NCBI RefSeq assembly: GCF_000226315.1
Contig: NC_016026.1
Span: forward strand, 1,302,001 to 1,366,000
Reading direction: 5' to 3'
DNA: 64,000 bases
Origin: Micavibrio aeruginosavorus ARL-13
GTDB lineage: Bacteria; Pseudomonadota; Alphaproteobacteria; Micavibrionales; Micavibrionaceae
The notes below the pieces were generated by a model that saw only the letters and a program-made list of their open reading frames with translations, did not search any database and had not been told where the DNA came from. Position numbers and translations under genes: made by a program. Numbering within the stretch: position 1 is the stretch's first letter; every line of letters starts with the position of its first letter. This document shows, piece by piece, positions 7,142-16,254 of this stretch.

Positions 7142-9064
7142 ATGATGCGGTCCATGCGCGAAGGCGTTCATTCCAAGATCATCAAAATTGTTCTGTTCGG
7201 CTTGCTCACCATGGCTGTGTTCGGATTGGTCTTGATGGATGTTGGCGGTTTTTTCCGTGGCGGTATGGGCAACACCAACGTCGCCACCGTCGCCGGGTCA
7301 TCCATTTCCAGCACGGAATTCCAGCGTCATGTCCAACGCGTTTTATCCAATCAGGGAATTACACCCACGGACGCCTATAACTTTGGGTATATCGATCAGA
7401 TTTTGGACAATGAAATCGCCCGCACGGTGATTTCAAACGCAACAGTCGATCAGGGCGTTCTGGTGGGTGACGATGCTGTCGCCAAACAAATCAACACCAT
7501 GATTGCTCCGTTGTTGCAAAGCAATCCGGAAGCGTCGAAGAAAGATATCCTGCAACGCGTTTTGATGAACCAAGGCATTTCCGAAACCGAATTCGTCAAC
7601 GCCATTCGCCATGAAATTGCCAACAGCACCCTGCAATCCGCCATTCAGGCGGGTGGTGCACTGGTGACACGTGACGAATTGGTGGCGCTGTACCAATTGC
7701 GCAACGAAAGCCGCAGCATCAACGCCATCATCCTGAAAAATTCCGATATGACAGATATCAAACCGGCGGATGAAGCGGTTCTGACCGTGTTTTACGATGC
7801 CGCCCGCGCCCGCTATGCCAAGCCGGAAACACGCAGCATGACCATCGCTGTCCTCAGCGAAAAGCAAGTACGCGATACGATGGATATTTCCGATGAAGAA
7901 TTGCGGATCGAATATGACCGCAACATTGCCCAGTACCGCACGGCGGAAAAACGCGTCCTGCAACAGGCCGTTCTGATCGATCAGGCGGATGCCGAGGCCG
8001 TGAAAGCCAAAATGGATGCAGGCGCAACACTGAAAGACGCCGTCAAATCCCACACGGGTAAAACCGACGCCTATCTGGGCGAAAGTGAATTTGAACGGGC
8101 CGGATTGATCGAAAACATTGCCAATGGCGCATTTGGCGCAAAAGTTGGTGATGTCGTCGGCCCGCTCGAAACTCCGCTTGGCTGGCACATTTTGGTCCTG
8201 ACCAAAATCAATGCGCCCGATACAACGCCGTTTGAAAAGGTTAAAGCCGATCTGAAAAAAGAATTGTTACAGATCCGCCTGTCCGACGAAATCCTGGCCA
8301 CCGCCAACCAGATTGATGACCGACTGGCCGCCGGCGAATCACTGGACGACATTGTGAAATCAATGAATCTGGACGTGACCAAAATTGGTGCCGTTCATAA
8401 CGATGGATCAACGCCGGACAAAAAAGACGGCATGACTGCGTTTGATAAAGATCGCGGTGCCATCCTCGAAACCGCATTCAGCGTCGAAGCTGGCGAAACC
8501 GCCCCGGTCATGGAAATCTCCGGCGGGCGTTTCGCGGCGGTGCGTGTTGATAACGTAACCCCCCTCTCCTACACCCCGTATGAAGAGGTGAAGGACGAAA
8601 TCGCCAAAGGGTGGATGGACGACCAACGTGCCACCGCCAACCGCGACCGCGCACAGAAATTACAACAAGCTGTCGCCGGTGGTGAAAAAACGCTTGAGCA
8701 AGCGGCCAAGGATCTGGGGTTAAGCGTACAGACATTCAGCAACATCAAAGCTGGCGCAGAACCGAAAGCCCCGATGAGCACCGCCACGCTGGCCGCTTTA
8801 TTCGACGGCGTGCAGGGCGAAACCATGATGGCCCCGGTTGATGGTGGCTTTATGGTTGGAACCATCACCGCAATCAATATCCCGGTGGCTGATAAAATCA
8901 GCGACCAGGATTTGCGCCCAATTTCGGATTCCATCACCCGTACCGCCGGAAATGAATTCATGGCTGTATATGTGCAACATCTGGAAGATAAATACGGCGT
9001 CAAAATCAACCGCCGCATGCTGGATCTGATGTTCGGGCCGGAAAGCGGAACAGTGGCGCAGTAA
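7142..9064 (+). CDS. ppiD: Membrane-anchored periplasmic peptidyl-prolyl isomerase, PpiD-like
   Basis: This 640-residue protein is a PpiD/SurA-type folding factor for exported proteins. It has a short cytoplasmic tail MMRSMREGVHSKIIK and one membrane anchor at about residues 15-37. A SurA-N-like chaperone region follows (TVAGSSISSTEFQRHV onward). A parvulin-type PPIC domain lies around residues 230-355, ending in the conserved PLETPLGWHILVL strand. The C-terminal region contains a second, degenerate parvulin-like stretch. The start is the first of two consecutive ATGs, because the longer frame begins inside the promoter. GAAGGG at 7124-7129 is a possible, slightly distant ribosome binding site. 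The gene is divergent from the small 38-codon gene. Confidence 0.88.
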   Translation: MMRSMREGVHSKIIKIVLFGLLTMAVFGLVLMDVGGFFRGGMGNTNVATVAGSSISSTEFQRHVQRVLSNQGITPTDAYNFGYIDQILDNEIARTVISNATVDQGVLVGDDAVAKQINTMIAPLLQSNPEASKKDILQRVLMNQGISETEFVNAIRHEIANSTLQSAIQAGGALVTRDELVALYQLRNESRSINAIILKNSDMTDIKPADEAVLTVFYDAARARYAKPETRSMTIAVLSEKQVRDTMDISDEELRIEYDRNIAQYRTAEKRVLQQAVLIDQADAEAVKAKMDAGATLKDAVKSHTGKTDAYLGESEFERAGLIENIANGAFGAKVGDVVGPLETPLGWHILVLTKINAPDTTPFEKVKADLKKELLQIRLSDEILATANQIDDRLAAGESLDDIVKSMNLDVTKIGAVHNDGSTPDKKDGMTAFDKDRGAILETAFSVEAGETAPVMEISGGRFAAVRVDNVTPLSYTPYEEVKDEIAKGWMDDQRATANRDRAQKLQQAVAGGEKTLEQAAKDLGLSVQTFSNIKAGAEPKAPMSTATLAALFDGVQGETMMAPVDGGFMVGTITAINIPVADKISDQDLRPISDSITRTAGNEFMAVYVQHLEDKYGVKINRRMLDLMFGPESGTVAQ

Positions 9065-9074
9065 GCCAACCCAA

Positions 9075-9106
9075 TAAAAAACCCCGGAATAATCCGGGGT
9101 TTTTTA
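9075..9106. terminator. Bidirectional terminator between ppiD and the YibQ-type gene
   Basis: A 7-bp GC-rich stem (9082-9088 with 9093-9099) is flanked by six A on the left and six T on the right, so it can stop transcription from both convergent genes. Confidence 0.85.
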
Positions 9107-9110
9107 TCGC

Positions 9111-10118
9111 CTATTTCACCACCTGTGACGCGTGCACCAACTCAATCCCCTTATCCTTGAGCGTCGGCAACCACGCCCGCAAACCTTCAATCGTCACGTC
9201 CTTTGGGTGGCCAATCGCGATGGCCAGGCCGTCTTTCAACGCTTTACGCTCAACCTGCGCCAAAGATTTGGAAACGAACTCTGCCGTATTTTCATGGTCC
9301 AGGAAAACATCACGGCCCGCGTGCGGCACGCCGGCTTCGCGCGCCATATCACCCGCGACTGAATTTTGAATCGTTCGGCTGTCGATGAAATACAGATTGC
9401 GGGATTTTAATGCGCTCATCACGCGGGCCATGGCCGCCTTATCCTGCGTCAGCTTGCTGCCCATGTGGTTATTGATACCAACATAACCTTCAAACGCGCT
9501 CAGGCCGTCCTGCAGAACCTGATCAAAAACAGCAATATCCTGACCCACACACAAAACCTCTGGCCCCGGATCTTTGGTCTGGCTCATCGGTTCCATCGGC
9601 ACATGCACCATCAATTCATGTCCGGCGTCCTTCGCTTTGGCCGTTTGCGCCTTGATGTTGCTGGCATACGGTAGATAAGCCAGCGTCAGCCCCGCAGGCA
9701 AATCCACCACGGCGGCGGATCGTTTGACGTCCACGCCCATATCATCAATGATGATCACGACGCGCGGGTTGGTGGCGGTTCTGTGGACGGGTGCGGCCAG
9801 TAATTCATCCACCACATCGCCGACCGTTTCGGGTTCGTGCAAGATAATTTCTTCATCAACAATCGCCGGATCAACTGTCGGTTCAGCCGTTTGTAACGGT
9901 TCGGTTGACAACGGAAATGACGGCGCAAAATCCGGTGTGGGAATAACGTCGCGCTCAACCGCAACAATCGCCTCGGTCACATCGTGCGATGGAACGGGCG
10001 CGTAATCGCGTTTGACCACCAGTTGATCCAGCACGATCACCAGGGCAACGACAGCAAGAATGATGGAGGCCGCGCGCAGCGGCGTCAGGACTTTGAAGAT
10101 TTTCATGGCGCGCACCAT
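9111..10118 (-). CDS. Divergent polysaccharide deacetylase family protein (YibQ/DUF610)
   Basis: This 335-residue protein has an N-terminal membrane anchor (residues 15-33), a Pro/Glu-rich linker of about 75 residues, and a C-terminal domain of the YibQ family (COG2861), a divergent branch of polysaccharide deacetylases. Family hallmarks are VVIIIDDMGVD (around 120), the segment YVGINNHMGS with its conserved Asn-His, and the late AIAIGHPKD. The biochemical activity of the family is not firmly established. In many proteobacteria such genes sit beside cell-wall peptidase genes, which is not the case here. ATG at 10118 is used because AGGGGG (10129-10134) lies ten bases upstream. ATG at 10106 is an alternative. 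Confidence 0.85.
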   Translation of the reverse strand: MVRAMKIFKVLTPLRAASIILAVVALVIVLDQLVVKRDYAPVPSHDVTEAIVAVERDVIPTPDFAPSFPLSTEPLQTAEPTVDPAIVDEEIILHEPETVGDVVDELLAAPVHRTATNPRVVIIIDDMGVDVKRSAAVVDLPAGLTLAYLPYASNIKAQTAKAKDAGHELMVHVPMEPMSQTKDPGPEVLCVGQDIAVFDQVLQDGLSAFEGYVGINNHMGSKLTQDKAAMARVMSALKSRNLYFIDSRTIQNSVAGDMAREAGVPHAGRDVFLDHENTAEFVSKSLAQVERKALKDGLAIAIGHPKDVTIEGLRAWLPTLKDKGIELVHASQVVK

Positions 10119-10230
10119 ACCGCATTCGCCCCCTGTGGAAAAGTCACTGGACGAAACGGGAAAAAAACGGCAATATCCGCCGCCTCACCCCGGGGAAATC
10201 CCACCAAATCAGAACATTCGCAGTCATTTC

Positions 10231-10259
10231 TTGACACAAACCATGAACTAAACTAGAAC
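10231..10259 (+). promoter_or_regulatory. lexA promoter
   Basis: TTGACA (10231-10236) is a perfect -35 element. It is followed after 17 bases by TAGAAC (10254-10259) as a weak -10. The -10 overlaps the second half of the SOS box, so LexA bound there would block RNA polymerase. Confidence 0.65.
10245..10259 (+). promoter_or_regulatory. SOS box (LexA operator), GAAC-N7-GAAC
   Basis: The direct repeat GAAC TAAACTA GAAC matches the alphaproteobacterial LexA operator, known as GTTC-N7-GTTC on the other strand. It lies 110 bases before lexA and overlaps the promoter -10, the expected layout for autorepression. Confidence 0.85.
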
Positions 10260-10369
10260 AAAAAGGGTATGCAGAATCACGCATTCCGCATATCAAATCC
10301 GCCCAAAATGACGGATTTGCATCCAAAAGCCCCAAAAAGCGGGCAAAAACAAAGGGAATACAACGCCAA

Positions 10370-11074
10370 ATGCTGACCAGAAAACAACGTGACCTTCTTG
10401 TTCTCATTCACGAACGGATGCAGACGGGCGAAGTGGCCCCCTCGTTTGATGAGATGAAGGATGCGCTGGGCCTGAAATCCAAATCGGGCGTCCACCGTTT
10501 GATCAGCGCGTTGGTTGAGCGTGGGTATCTGGAACGCCTGCCCCACCGCGCCCGCGCATTGGAAGTCAAAAAATTACCGGAAGGGTATAAACCCGATGGC
10601 GCGGATTCATCCGCCGCCGCGGCCCAGACCCGCGCCATTGCCAGCGTGTACGAAGATGCCCGCATGGCCGCCCCGCCCCCGGCGAACAATTTCGCACAAA
10701 TCCCCCTGCACGGTAAAATCGCCGCGGGTACACCGATCGAAGCCATTCGTGACGAAGAAACATTGATCGATGTGCCGCCGCAAATGCTAGGGTCCGGCGA
10801 ACATTACGCCCTGCGCGTTGATGGGGATTCGATGATCAAGGCCGGGATCAACGACCACGATATCGTGATCATCCGCAACACCACCACCGCCGAAAACGGT
10901 ACAATTGTTGTTGCACTGATTGATGACAGCGAAGTGACCCTGAAACGCTTCCGCAAATCCGGGAACAAGATCATTCTGGAACCGGAAAACGACGATTACG
11001 AGCCTCGCGTTCTGGAGCCGGAGCGCGTGAAGATTCAGGGGCGGTTGGTCAGTTTGTACCGCACGTATCACTAA
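10370..11074 (+). CDS. lexA: LexA repressor
   Basis: LexA represses DNA-damage genes and cleaves itself when RecA is activated. The 234-residue protein has an N-terminal winged helix (residues 1-65, MLTRKQRDLLVLIHERM to RARALEV), a long linker, and a C-terminal S24 peptidase domain. The cleavage site Ala119-Gly120 is in KIAAGTPIEA. The catalytic Ser154 is in DGDSMIKAGI and the general base Lys192 is in VTLKRF. The gene has its own SOS box in the promoter. It is convergent with comEC, with a palindromic repeat between them. Confidence 0.97.
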   Translation: MLTRKQRDLLVLIHERMQTGEVAPSFDEMKDALGLKSKSGVHRLISALVERGYLERLPHRARALEVKKLPEGYKPDGADSSAAAAQTRAIASVYEDARMAAPPPANNFAQIPLHGKIAAGTPIEAIRDEETLIDVPPQMLGSGEHYALRVDGDSMIKAGINDHDIVIIRNTTTAENGTIVVALIDDSEVTLKRFRKSGNKIILEPENDDYEPRVLEPERVKIQGRLVSLYRTYH

Positions 11075-11104
11075 CTAATAAGAAAAACGCCCCTTTCCTC
11101 CTAT

Positions 11105-11172
11105 CGTCACCCCGGCGAAGGCCGGGGTCCATGGGATAGACTGTATGGATTCCGGCCTTCGCCGGAATGACG
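11105..11172. repeat. Intergenic palindromic repeat, copy 1
   Basis: This 68-bp element starts CGTCACCCCGG and ends CCGGAATGACG. It consists of two hairpin-forming arms, a GC palindrome around CGAAGGC and its counterpart, joined by a linker containing CCATGG. It fills the gap between the convergent lexA and comEC genes. It is related to copies at 17651, 28652 and 37258. Confidence 0.8.
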
Positions 11173-11185
11173 ATTGTGATAAATC

Positions 11186-13321
11186 CTACCGCCCGTTATT
11201 CATTGCCCACGGGCGATCACCGCGCAAATCGCGCACACTGCGGATAACGGGTTCTTCCCCATCCCGCACCCAGATCGCCACCGACCCATTGCGCCAGACA
11301 TCGAACCGATCAATCACCGCCCCGGCGGCGCACTCTTTCTCCACCGGCATCCGGGCAACAACAACATCCGCCCACGCACAATCGGTGGCCAGTGCGGCAG
11401 GCTGGTTGACGAAGGCGACTTTCGCCCCGTCCATCTCCATCCGGCACGCATCGGCGTCACACGACACCATGCCATTTTCACCCTGATATAATCCTTCATT
11501 CGGGATTTTCTCGGTTGACCCTTCCGGCAACCCGGATTCCTGGGTCCAGACCTCGGCGGTGAATCGATCCGCCACGCGCGATGAAATCATCATCCGGTCG
11601 GAATCCATCCGCGCCGCCCATAATTTCCCGGTGGACGAGATCAATATATCCGGCGGCGTGGCCACAACCACCATCACCATACCCACCGCCAAAGGCAATA
11701 AACCCAACCACCGCGACCGCCCGGCCCAGAGCAGCATAAACAGCATTCCAAACGTCATAATGCCAAGCGCCGCGCCCGACCATACCGGCCAATGCACCAC
11801 CGCATGCGGCCACCCGGCCACAATGCGCGCAATATCCAGCATGACATCCACGCCCCACGCCATACCCGCCAACGGCCAATCCGCCAACCCCAATGGCGCA
11901 AGGAAATAAACCAAAATGGCCAATGGCATGATGATAAAACTGGCCAGCGGCACCACGATAAAGTTAGCCGCAACGCCGTATGTTGCCACTTGTTGGAAAT
12001 GATAGAGCGAGAATGGGGCCGTGACGATGGTGGCCAGAATGGTCGTCAAACACACACCCGCCAGATAAATCATGGCCCGCTGCAACCACCCGGCTTTTGT
12101 ATACGCCTCCACCCACCAATCGCGCGTAACATCGTAAAACCAGATCAACCCGATCACAGCGGCAAACGACATCTGAAAACTCGCGCCGAGCAAGATGTCC
12201 GGGTAAAACAGCAACAACGCCCCCGCGCTGACCGCCGCCAGTCGCATGGAAAACGGGCTGCGGTTCAGGCCGATGGCCATCAGGAACAATCCCGTCATAA
12301 TCAAGGCGCGGAATGTCGGCACGCTCATCCCCACAATCAGCGCATAGGCAAAGGCCGCAATAAACGCGATCACGGCGGCGTAGGATTTAATCGGGTGATA
12401 CAGCGCAAAACGTGGGAACAGCGCCATCAGCAAGCGGCTGAGGAAAAACGCCGCGCCCGCCGCCATGCCGATATTCATACCGGAAATGGCGATGATGTGG
12501 GCCAATCCGGCAATCCGAACATCATCCCACAAATCCTCGCTCATCGCCGCGCGTTCACCAGTCAGCAGGGCGATGACAACGCCGGTTTCGCGTTCGCCCA
12601 CATGCTCTTTCGCGGCCTGCGCCAGCATCAGACGGTAATTTTCCAACCCCTGATAAAACCCTCCTTTTTGTTCCGATAAAATCTCTGGCGCTTTATACGC
12701 AAACCCCATTGCGCCCAGTTCGCGGAAATAGGCATAGCGTTGAAAATCAAAACTGCCCGGCGCCACGGGGGCCGATGGCGGATTCAACCCGCCCAGAACG
12801 CGAATGCGTTGACCGGGGCGCAGGCCTTCATCCTTGCTGATCGTCATGCGAATGCGGCGCGGGGTTTTCTCCGACGCAATCTCCTCGATCGACAGATCAT
12901 CCAAAACGGCGCGGCTGCCCCGCCCGCTTTCCAGCAATTCCAGCGACCGGATCGTGCCTGTCACATTGGCAAAGCGCATTTGTTTTTCCAGCACGGGCCC
13001 GCGCACCATTTCCGTGCGGACCTTGCCCGCCGCAAATCCAGCCCCGAACGCCAGCGCAAGGCCGAACAGCAACAGCAAAGCCACCGATCCGCCCGCCCGC
13101 GCCCGCCGCCATTGCCACAAAACGGCCAGCGCCGGAGCCAGAAGAACGGCCAGCGCCCCCACCCATGACGGTTCAAATTTGAGCGAGAAATAGGCGCAAA
13201 TCCCCGCCCCCAGAAGAACGGGCAGCCATAAAACGTAATGCGGGCGCTGCGCGGCGATCACCGCCGCCATGCCCCGCCACGTTGCCGTGCTAATCCCTTG
13301 CTCCGAAACGCTGAAATCCAC
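11186..13321 (-). CDS. comEC: ComEC/Rec2-type DNA uptake channel protein
   Basis: This 711-residue polytopic membrane protein carries an N-terminal DUF4131 region (to about residue 230) with an OB-like soluble part. The Competence domain follows with its signature TGERAAM and HIIAISGMNIGMAAG (residues 270-295), then about eight membrane helices. In the family it forms the inner-membrane pore for single-stranded DNA during transformation. The C-terminal soluble part is only about 120 residues and shows no HxHxDH, so the metallo-beta-lactamase-like domain of Bacillus-type ComEC is missing, as is common in alphaproteobacteria. It lies back to back with gltX. Whether the cell is transformable cannot be judged from this gene alone. 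Confidence 0.9.
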   Translation of the reverse strand: MDFSVSEQGISTATWRGMAAVIAAQRPHYVLWLPVLLGAGICAYFSLKFEPSWVGALAVLLAPALAVLWQWRRARAGGSVALLLLFGLALAFGAGFAAGKVRTEMVRGPVLEKQMRFANVTGTIRSLELLESGRGSRAVLDDLSIEEIASEKTPRRIRMTISKDEGLRPGQRIRVLGGLNPPSAPVAPGSFDFQRYAYFRELGAMGFAYKAPEILSEQKGGFYQGLENYRLMLAQAAKEHVGERETGVVIALLTGERAAMSEDLWDDVRIAGLAHIIAISGMNIGMAAGAAFFLSRLLMALFPRFALYHPIKSYAAVIAFIAAFAYALIVGMSVPTFRALIMTGLFLMAIGLNRSPFSMRLAAVSAGALLLFYPDILLGASFQMSFAAVIGLIWFYDVTRDWWVEAYTKAGWLQRAMIYLAGVCLTTILATIVTAPFSLYHFQQVATYGVAANFIVVPLASFIIMPLAILVYFLAPLGLADWPLAGMAWGVDVMLDIARIVAGWPHAVVHWPVWSGAALGIMTFGMLFMLLWAGRSRWLGLLPLAVGMVMVVVATPPDILISSTGKLWAARMDSDRMMISSRVADRFTAEVWTQESGLPEGSTEKIPNEGLYQGENGMVSCDADACRMEMDGAKVAFVNQPAALATDCAWADVVVARMPVEKECAAGAVIDRFDVWRNGSVAIWVRDGEEPVIRSVRDLRGDRPWAMNNGR

Positions 13322-13393
13322 CTGCGAAACCTGTTTTCTGGCTTGTTTTCTTATGCTACCAAAGGCTTACAGAATTTAAAGGATAATACAACC

Positions 13394-14785
13394 ATGACCA
13401 TCATTACCCGTATCCCCCCGTCCCCCACCGGCCTGATGCATATCGGCACGGCCCGCACGGCCCTGTATAACTGGCTGTTCGCGCGCCGCCATAACGGCAA
13501 AATGCTGTTCCGGATCGAGGATACGGACCGCGAACGCTACGCCCCCGAATATGTGGATTCCATCAAGGACGGCCTGACCTGGTTGGGGCTGGATTGGGAT
13601 GGCGACGTCGTTTCCCAATTCGACCGCCGCGACCGCCATGCCGAAGTAGCCCTTGAAATGGTCAAGGCGGGCAAAGCCTATTACTGTTATTGCACGCCGG
13701 AAGAATTGGAAACCATGCGGGAAAAGGCCAAAGCAGAAGGCCGCGTGACATTTTATGACCGCCGCTGGCGCGATGCCGACCCGGCCACCGCCCCGAAAGA
13801 CATCAAACCCGTCGTCCGCATCAAGGCCCCATTGGATGGCAACAGCGTCGTCCATGACAAGGTGCAGGGCGATGTGACCGTGGCCAACGAACAATTGGAT
13901 GATTTCATCATCCTGCGCAGCGACGGCACGCCAACCTATATGCTGGCCGTCGTCGTCGATGACCATGACATGGGCGTCACCCACGTCATTCGCGGTGACG
14001 ACCATTTGAACAACACGTTCCGCCAGAACATCATTTACACCGCTATGGGCTGGGACGTTCCGGTTTACGCGCACCTGCCGCTGATTTTGGGGCCGGATGG
14101 CGCGAAATTATCCAAACGCCACGGTGCCACGGGCGTGAAGGAATACGAAAAAATGGGCTATCTGCCCGAAGCCATGCGCAACTATCTCCTGCGTTTGGGT
14201 TGGAGCCACGGCGATGATGAAATCATTTCCACCGAACAGGCGATTGAGTGGTTTGATCTGGACCATATCGGCCAATCCGCCGCACGGTTTGATTTTGCCA
14301 AGCTGGAAAACGTGAACGCGCATTACATCAAACTGGCCGACAATCCGCGTCTGGTGGATCTGGTGACACCATTCCTGATCGAACGTGGTTACACCGTGGA
14401 TGACACGGGCCGCGCCCGCCTGCTGGCCGGCATGGACGAACTGAAAAACCGCGCAAAAACGATCGTGCAGATTGCCGATGAAGGGGCCTTCTACGTCAAA
14501 ACCGTGCCATTTGATTTTGATGAGAAGGCGAAAGCCAACCTGGACAAAGCCATCCTGCAAACATTGAAGGATACGTTGTCGGGCATCACCGAATTCAACG
14601 CGACGAATATCGAAGACGCCTGCAAAACAGTGGCCAATGATTTGCGGGAGGGTAAACTGGGCAAAGTCGCTATGCCGCTCCGCGCCGCCCTGACCGGGAC
14701 GACAGTGTCCCCGTCGGTCTTCCATGCCGCCGAACTCCTTGGAAAATCAGAGGTTTTACAGCGCCTTGATCATTCTTTGACATAA
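13394..14785 (+). CDS. gltX: Glutamate--tRNA ligase
   Basis: This class I aminoacyl-tRNA synthetase charges tRNA-Glu. The 463-residue product begins MTIITRIPPSPTGLMHIGTA, with the HIGH-type signature as His16-Ile-Gly-Thr19, and has the second signature KLSKR at 238-242. FRIEDTDRERY and the helical anticodon-binding C-terminal region are also present. The ATG at 13394 follows AAAGGA (13378-13383) and matches the family start, while the longer open frame overlaps comEC. Many alphaproteobacteria carry two GluRS genes, one of which also charges tRNA-Gln. Which type this is cannot be told from the window. Confidence 0.95.
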   Translation: MTIITRIPPSPTGLMHIGTARTALYNWLFARRHNGKMLFRIEDTDRERYAPEYVDSIKDGLTWLGLDWDGDVVSQFDRRDRHAEVALEMVKAGKAYYCYCTPEELETMREKAKAEGRVTFYDRRWRDADPATAPKDIKPVVRIKAPLDGNSVVHDKVQGDVTVANEQLDDFIILRSDGTPTYMLAVVVDDHDMGVTHVIRGDDHLNNTFRQNIIYTAMGWDVPVYAHLPLILGPDGAKLSKRHGATGVKEYEKMGYLPEAMRNYLLRLGWSHGDDEIISTEQAIEWFDLDHIGQSAARFDFAKLENVNAHYIKLADNPRLVDLVTPFLIERGYTVDDTGRARLLAGMDELKNRAKTIVQIADEGAFYVKTVPFDFDEKAKANLDKAILQTLKDTLSGITEFNATNIEDACKTVANDLREGKLGKVAMPLRAALTGTTVSPSVFHAAELLGKSEVLQRLDHSLT

Positions 14786-14804
14786 CAATTGAACTATGCA
14801 AAAG

Positions 14805-14844
14805 TCCGCCATTCACATGAAAAACAGGGAATGGCGGATTTTTT
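14805..14844 (+). terminator. Terminator of gltX, abutting the M48 gene start
   Basis: A perfect 10-bp stem (14805-14814 with 14829-14838) with a 14-base loop is followed by TTTTTT. The last T is immediately followed by the ATG of the M48 peptidase gene at 14845. Confidence 0.75.
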
Positions 14845-16083
14845 ATGGCCCCACGTTTTTATCAGTTGCGCCATTACGGCGCACTCGCATTTTCCTACAC
14901 CATGACGGCAGCCATTGCCGCCGCAACGTATACAATCGGTATGCCGGCTATTCTGGGCGTTGCAGCGACTTTTGCAACGTGGAAAACAATCAAAGAAATT
15001 CGTGCAAACAAACACGTCTTTGAAAACAATCTGAAAAAACACGAAGACAACTATTCATATTCACCCAAGCTACAACAAATCGTTCAGGATCTTTATAAAG
15101 CATCTGGTCTCAGCGCCGATAAATATCCAATCCACGATTTTGACATCGATGAATCAATGCCACAAAAGCAAGGGGCCAAATACGAAGAAATCCGCAAACA
15201 CATACGCAGCAAATACACAGCCATGCCGAACGCCGCCGCAATCAATTTGGGCAAACCGGTAATTATGATTTCAAAATCATTGCTAGAAATTCTCAACGAC
15301 CGCGAAGAAAAGGCGGTTCTAGCCCACGAATTTGCCCACATCGTTGCAAAGCATTCAATTATCGACCTGCCCCAGCAAGTCATTCATCGCACATCACGCG
15401 GTGCAAACAGCATTCTTTATATTTTCAGCACTGCTGCAACAGAGGCTATAAACTTTGCGATTGGATGGTTAACAACAATCGTCGCGCCAATTATCGCCGC
15501 GAAGCTATCCGGATTGGGCCAGCTCATTAAGAAAATGAACCGCGGCAATACAGACGAAAATGATCGCATGACCGATGCCGATGCAAAGCGCCTAACCAGA
15601 ATTACTTTGGGATGTTTTGCCTTTGGCGTTGCGACCAATGTCGCGTTCTTCAGCGCGATCAACCCAATGATTGCCGGAATTTTTCTGGCCACATGGGGTC
15701 TTGGAAAAACCGCGCGCATAACCAGCGCAACGCTATCACGCAGTCAGGAATATCAAGCCGACCGCGGTGCTGTCTTACTTGGCGCTGATCCTCTTGCACT
15801 GGTCACAGCCTTGCGCAAGCTCAATGAAATTAAAAACATTAAACTTGCGGAACTGGATGGCAACGCCACCAAAAAGCCCAGCACATTGTCCCGCGCATGG
15901 GCAAACCTGCACGCCAGCCATCCAACCGTTGAACGCCGCATTGGCCGCTTGAGTGCAATTGCCCGTCAATCCGGCTACAGCGAACAACAAATCACCCATG
16001 CAACCACATGTACGCTGGATCTGACCGCCCTGAACCAAGTTCCACACCGCGCGGCGCAGGCTTATATAAACCATATGACCTAA
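14845..16083 (+). CDS. M48-family membrane metallopeptidase
   Basis: This 412-residue protein is an HtpX/Ste24-type zinc peptidase. The HEFAH zinc motif is at residues 161-165 and the third ligand Glu302 is in SRSQEYQAD. Asp306 completes the ExxxD pattern. Hydrophobic segments lie at about 18-45, 190-222 and 255-285, so the active site faces one side of the inner membrane. The family handles membrane-protein quality control. The start is uncertain. ATG at 14845 directly follows the T run of the gltX terminator and has no ribosome binding site. ATG at 14902 (residue 20) also lacks one and would shorten the first membrane segment. Confidence 0.85.
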   Translation: MAPRFYQLRHYGALAFSYTMTAAIAAATYTIGMPAILGVAATFATWKTIKEIRANKHVFENNLKKHEDNYSYSPKLQQIVQDLYKASGLSADKYPIHDFDIDESMPQKQGAKYEEIRKHIRSKYTAMPNAAAINLGKPVIMISKSLLEILNDREEKAVLAHEFAHIVAKHSIIDLPQQVIHRTSRGANSILYIFSTAATEAINFAIGWLTTIVAPIIAAKLSGLGQLIKKMNRGNTDENDRMTDADAKRLTRITLGCFAFGVATNVAFFSAINPMIAGIFLATWGLGKTARITSATLSRSQEYQADRGAVLLGADPLALVTALRKLNEIKNIKLAELDGNATKKPSTLSRAWANLHASHPTVERRIGRLSAIARQSGYSEQQITHATTCTLDLTALNQVPHRAAQAYINHMT

Positions 16084-16142
16084 GCCACGATAATTTTCAT
16101 AACGTAAAATCATTTGGTTTATAGCAGTAACCTTTTTTAAAC

Positions 16143-16168
16143 GCGCTGCCTTTATCTTTGTGCAGCGC
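16143..16168. other. Hairpin upstream of gltA
   Basis: GCGCTGC (16143-16149) and GCAGCGC (16162-16168) form a 7-bp stem with a 12-base loop. No T run follows on the plus strand. It overlaps the putative gltA promoter, so it may be an operator-like dyad rather than a terminator. Confidence 0.3.
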
Positions 16169-16179
16169 AGGCCTATGAT
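16151..16179 (+). promoter_or_regulatory. Putative gltA promoter
   Basis: TATGAT (16174-16179) matches the -10 consensus at five of six positions. TTTATC (16151-16156), a weak -35, lies 17 bases upstream. The leader to the gltA ATG would be about 70 bases. Confidence 0.4.
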
Positions 16180-16254
16180 TGCGCAATCGATTTGGCGTCC
16201 GCCGAATCTTTCACACGTACACATTTTCGCTTTTCCATTCCGTGGGGTAACACC

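Noticed and set aside
13238-13393. Longer gltX frame overlapping comEC
   Set aside because: The GluRS start MTIITRIPPSPTG is at 13394 with AAAGGA upstream.
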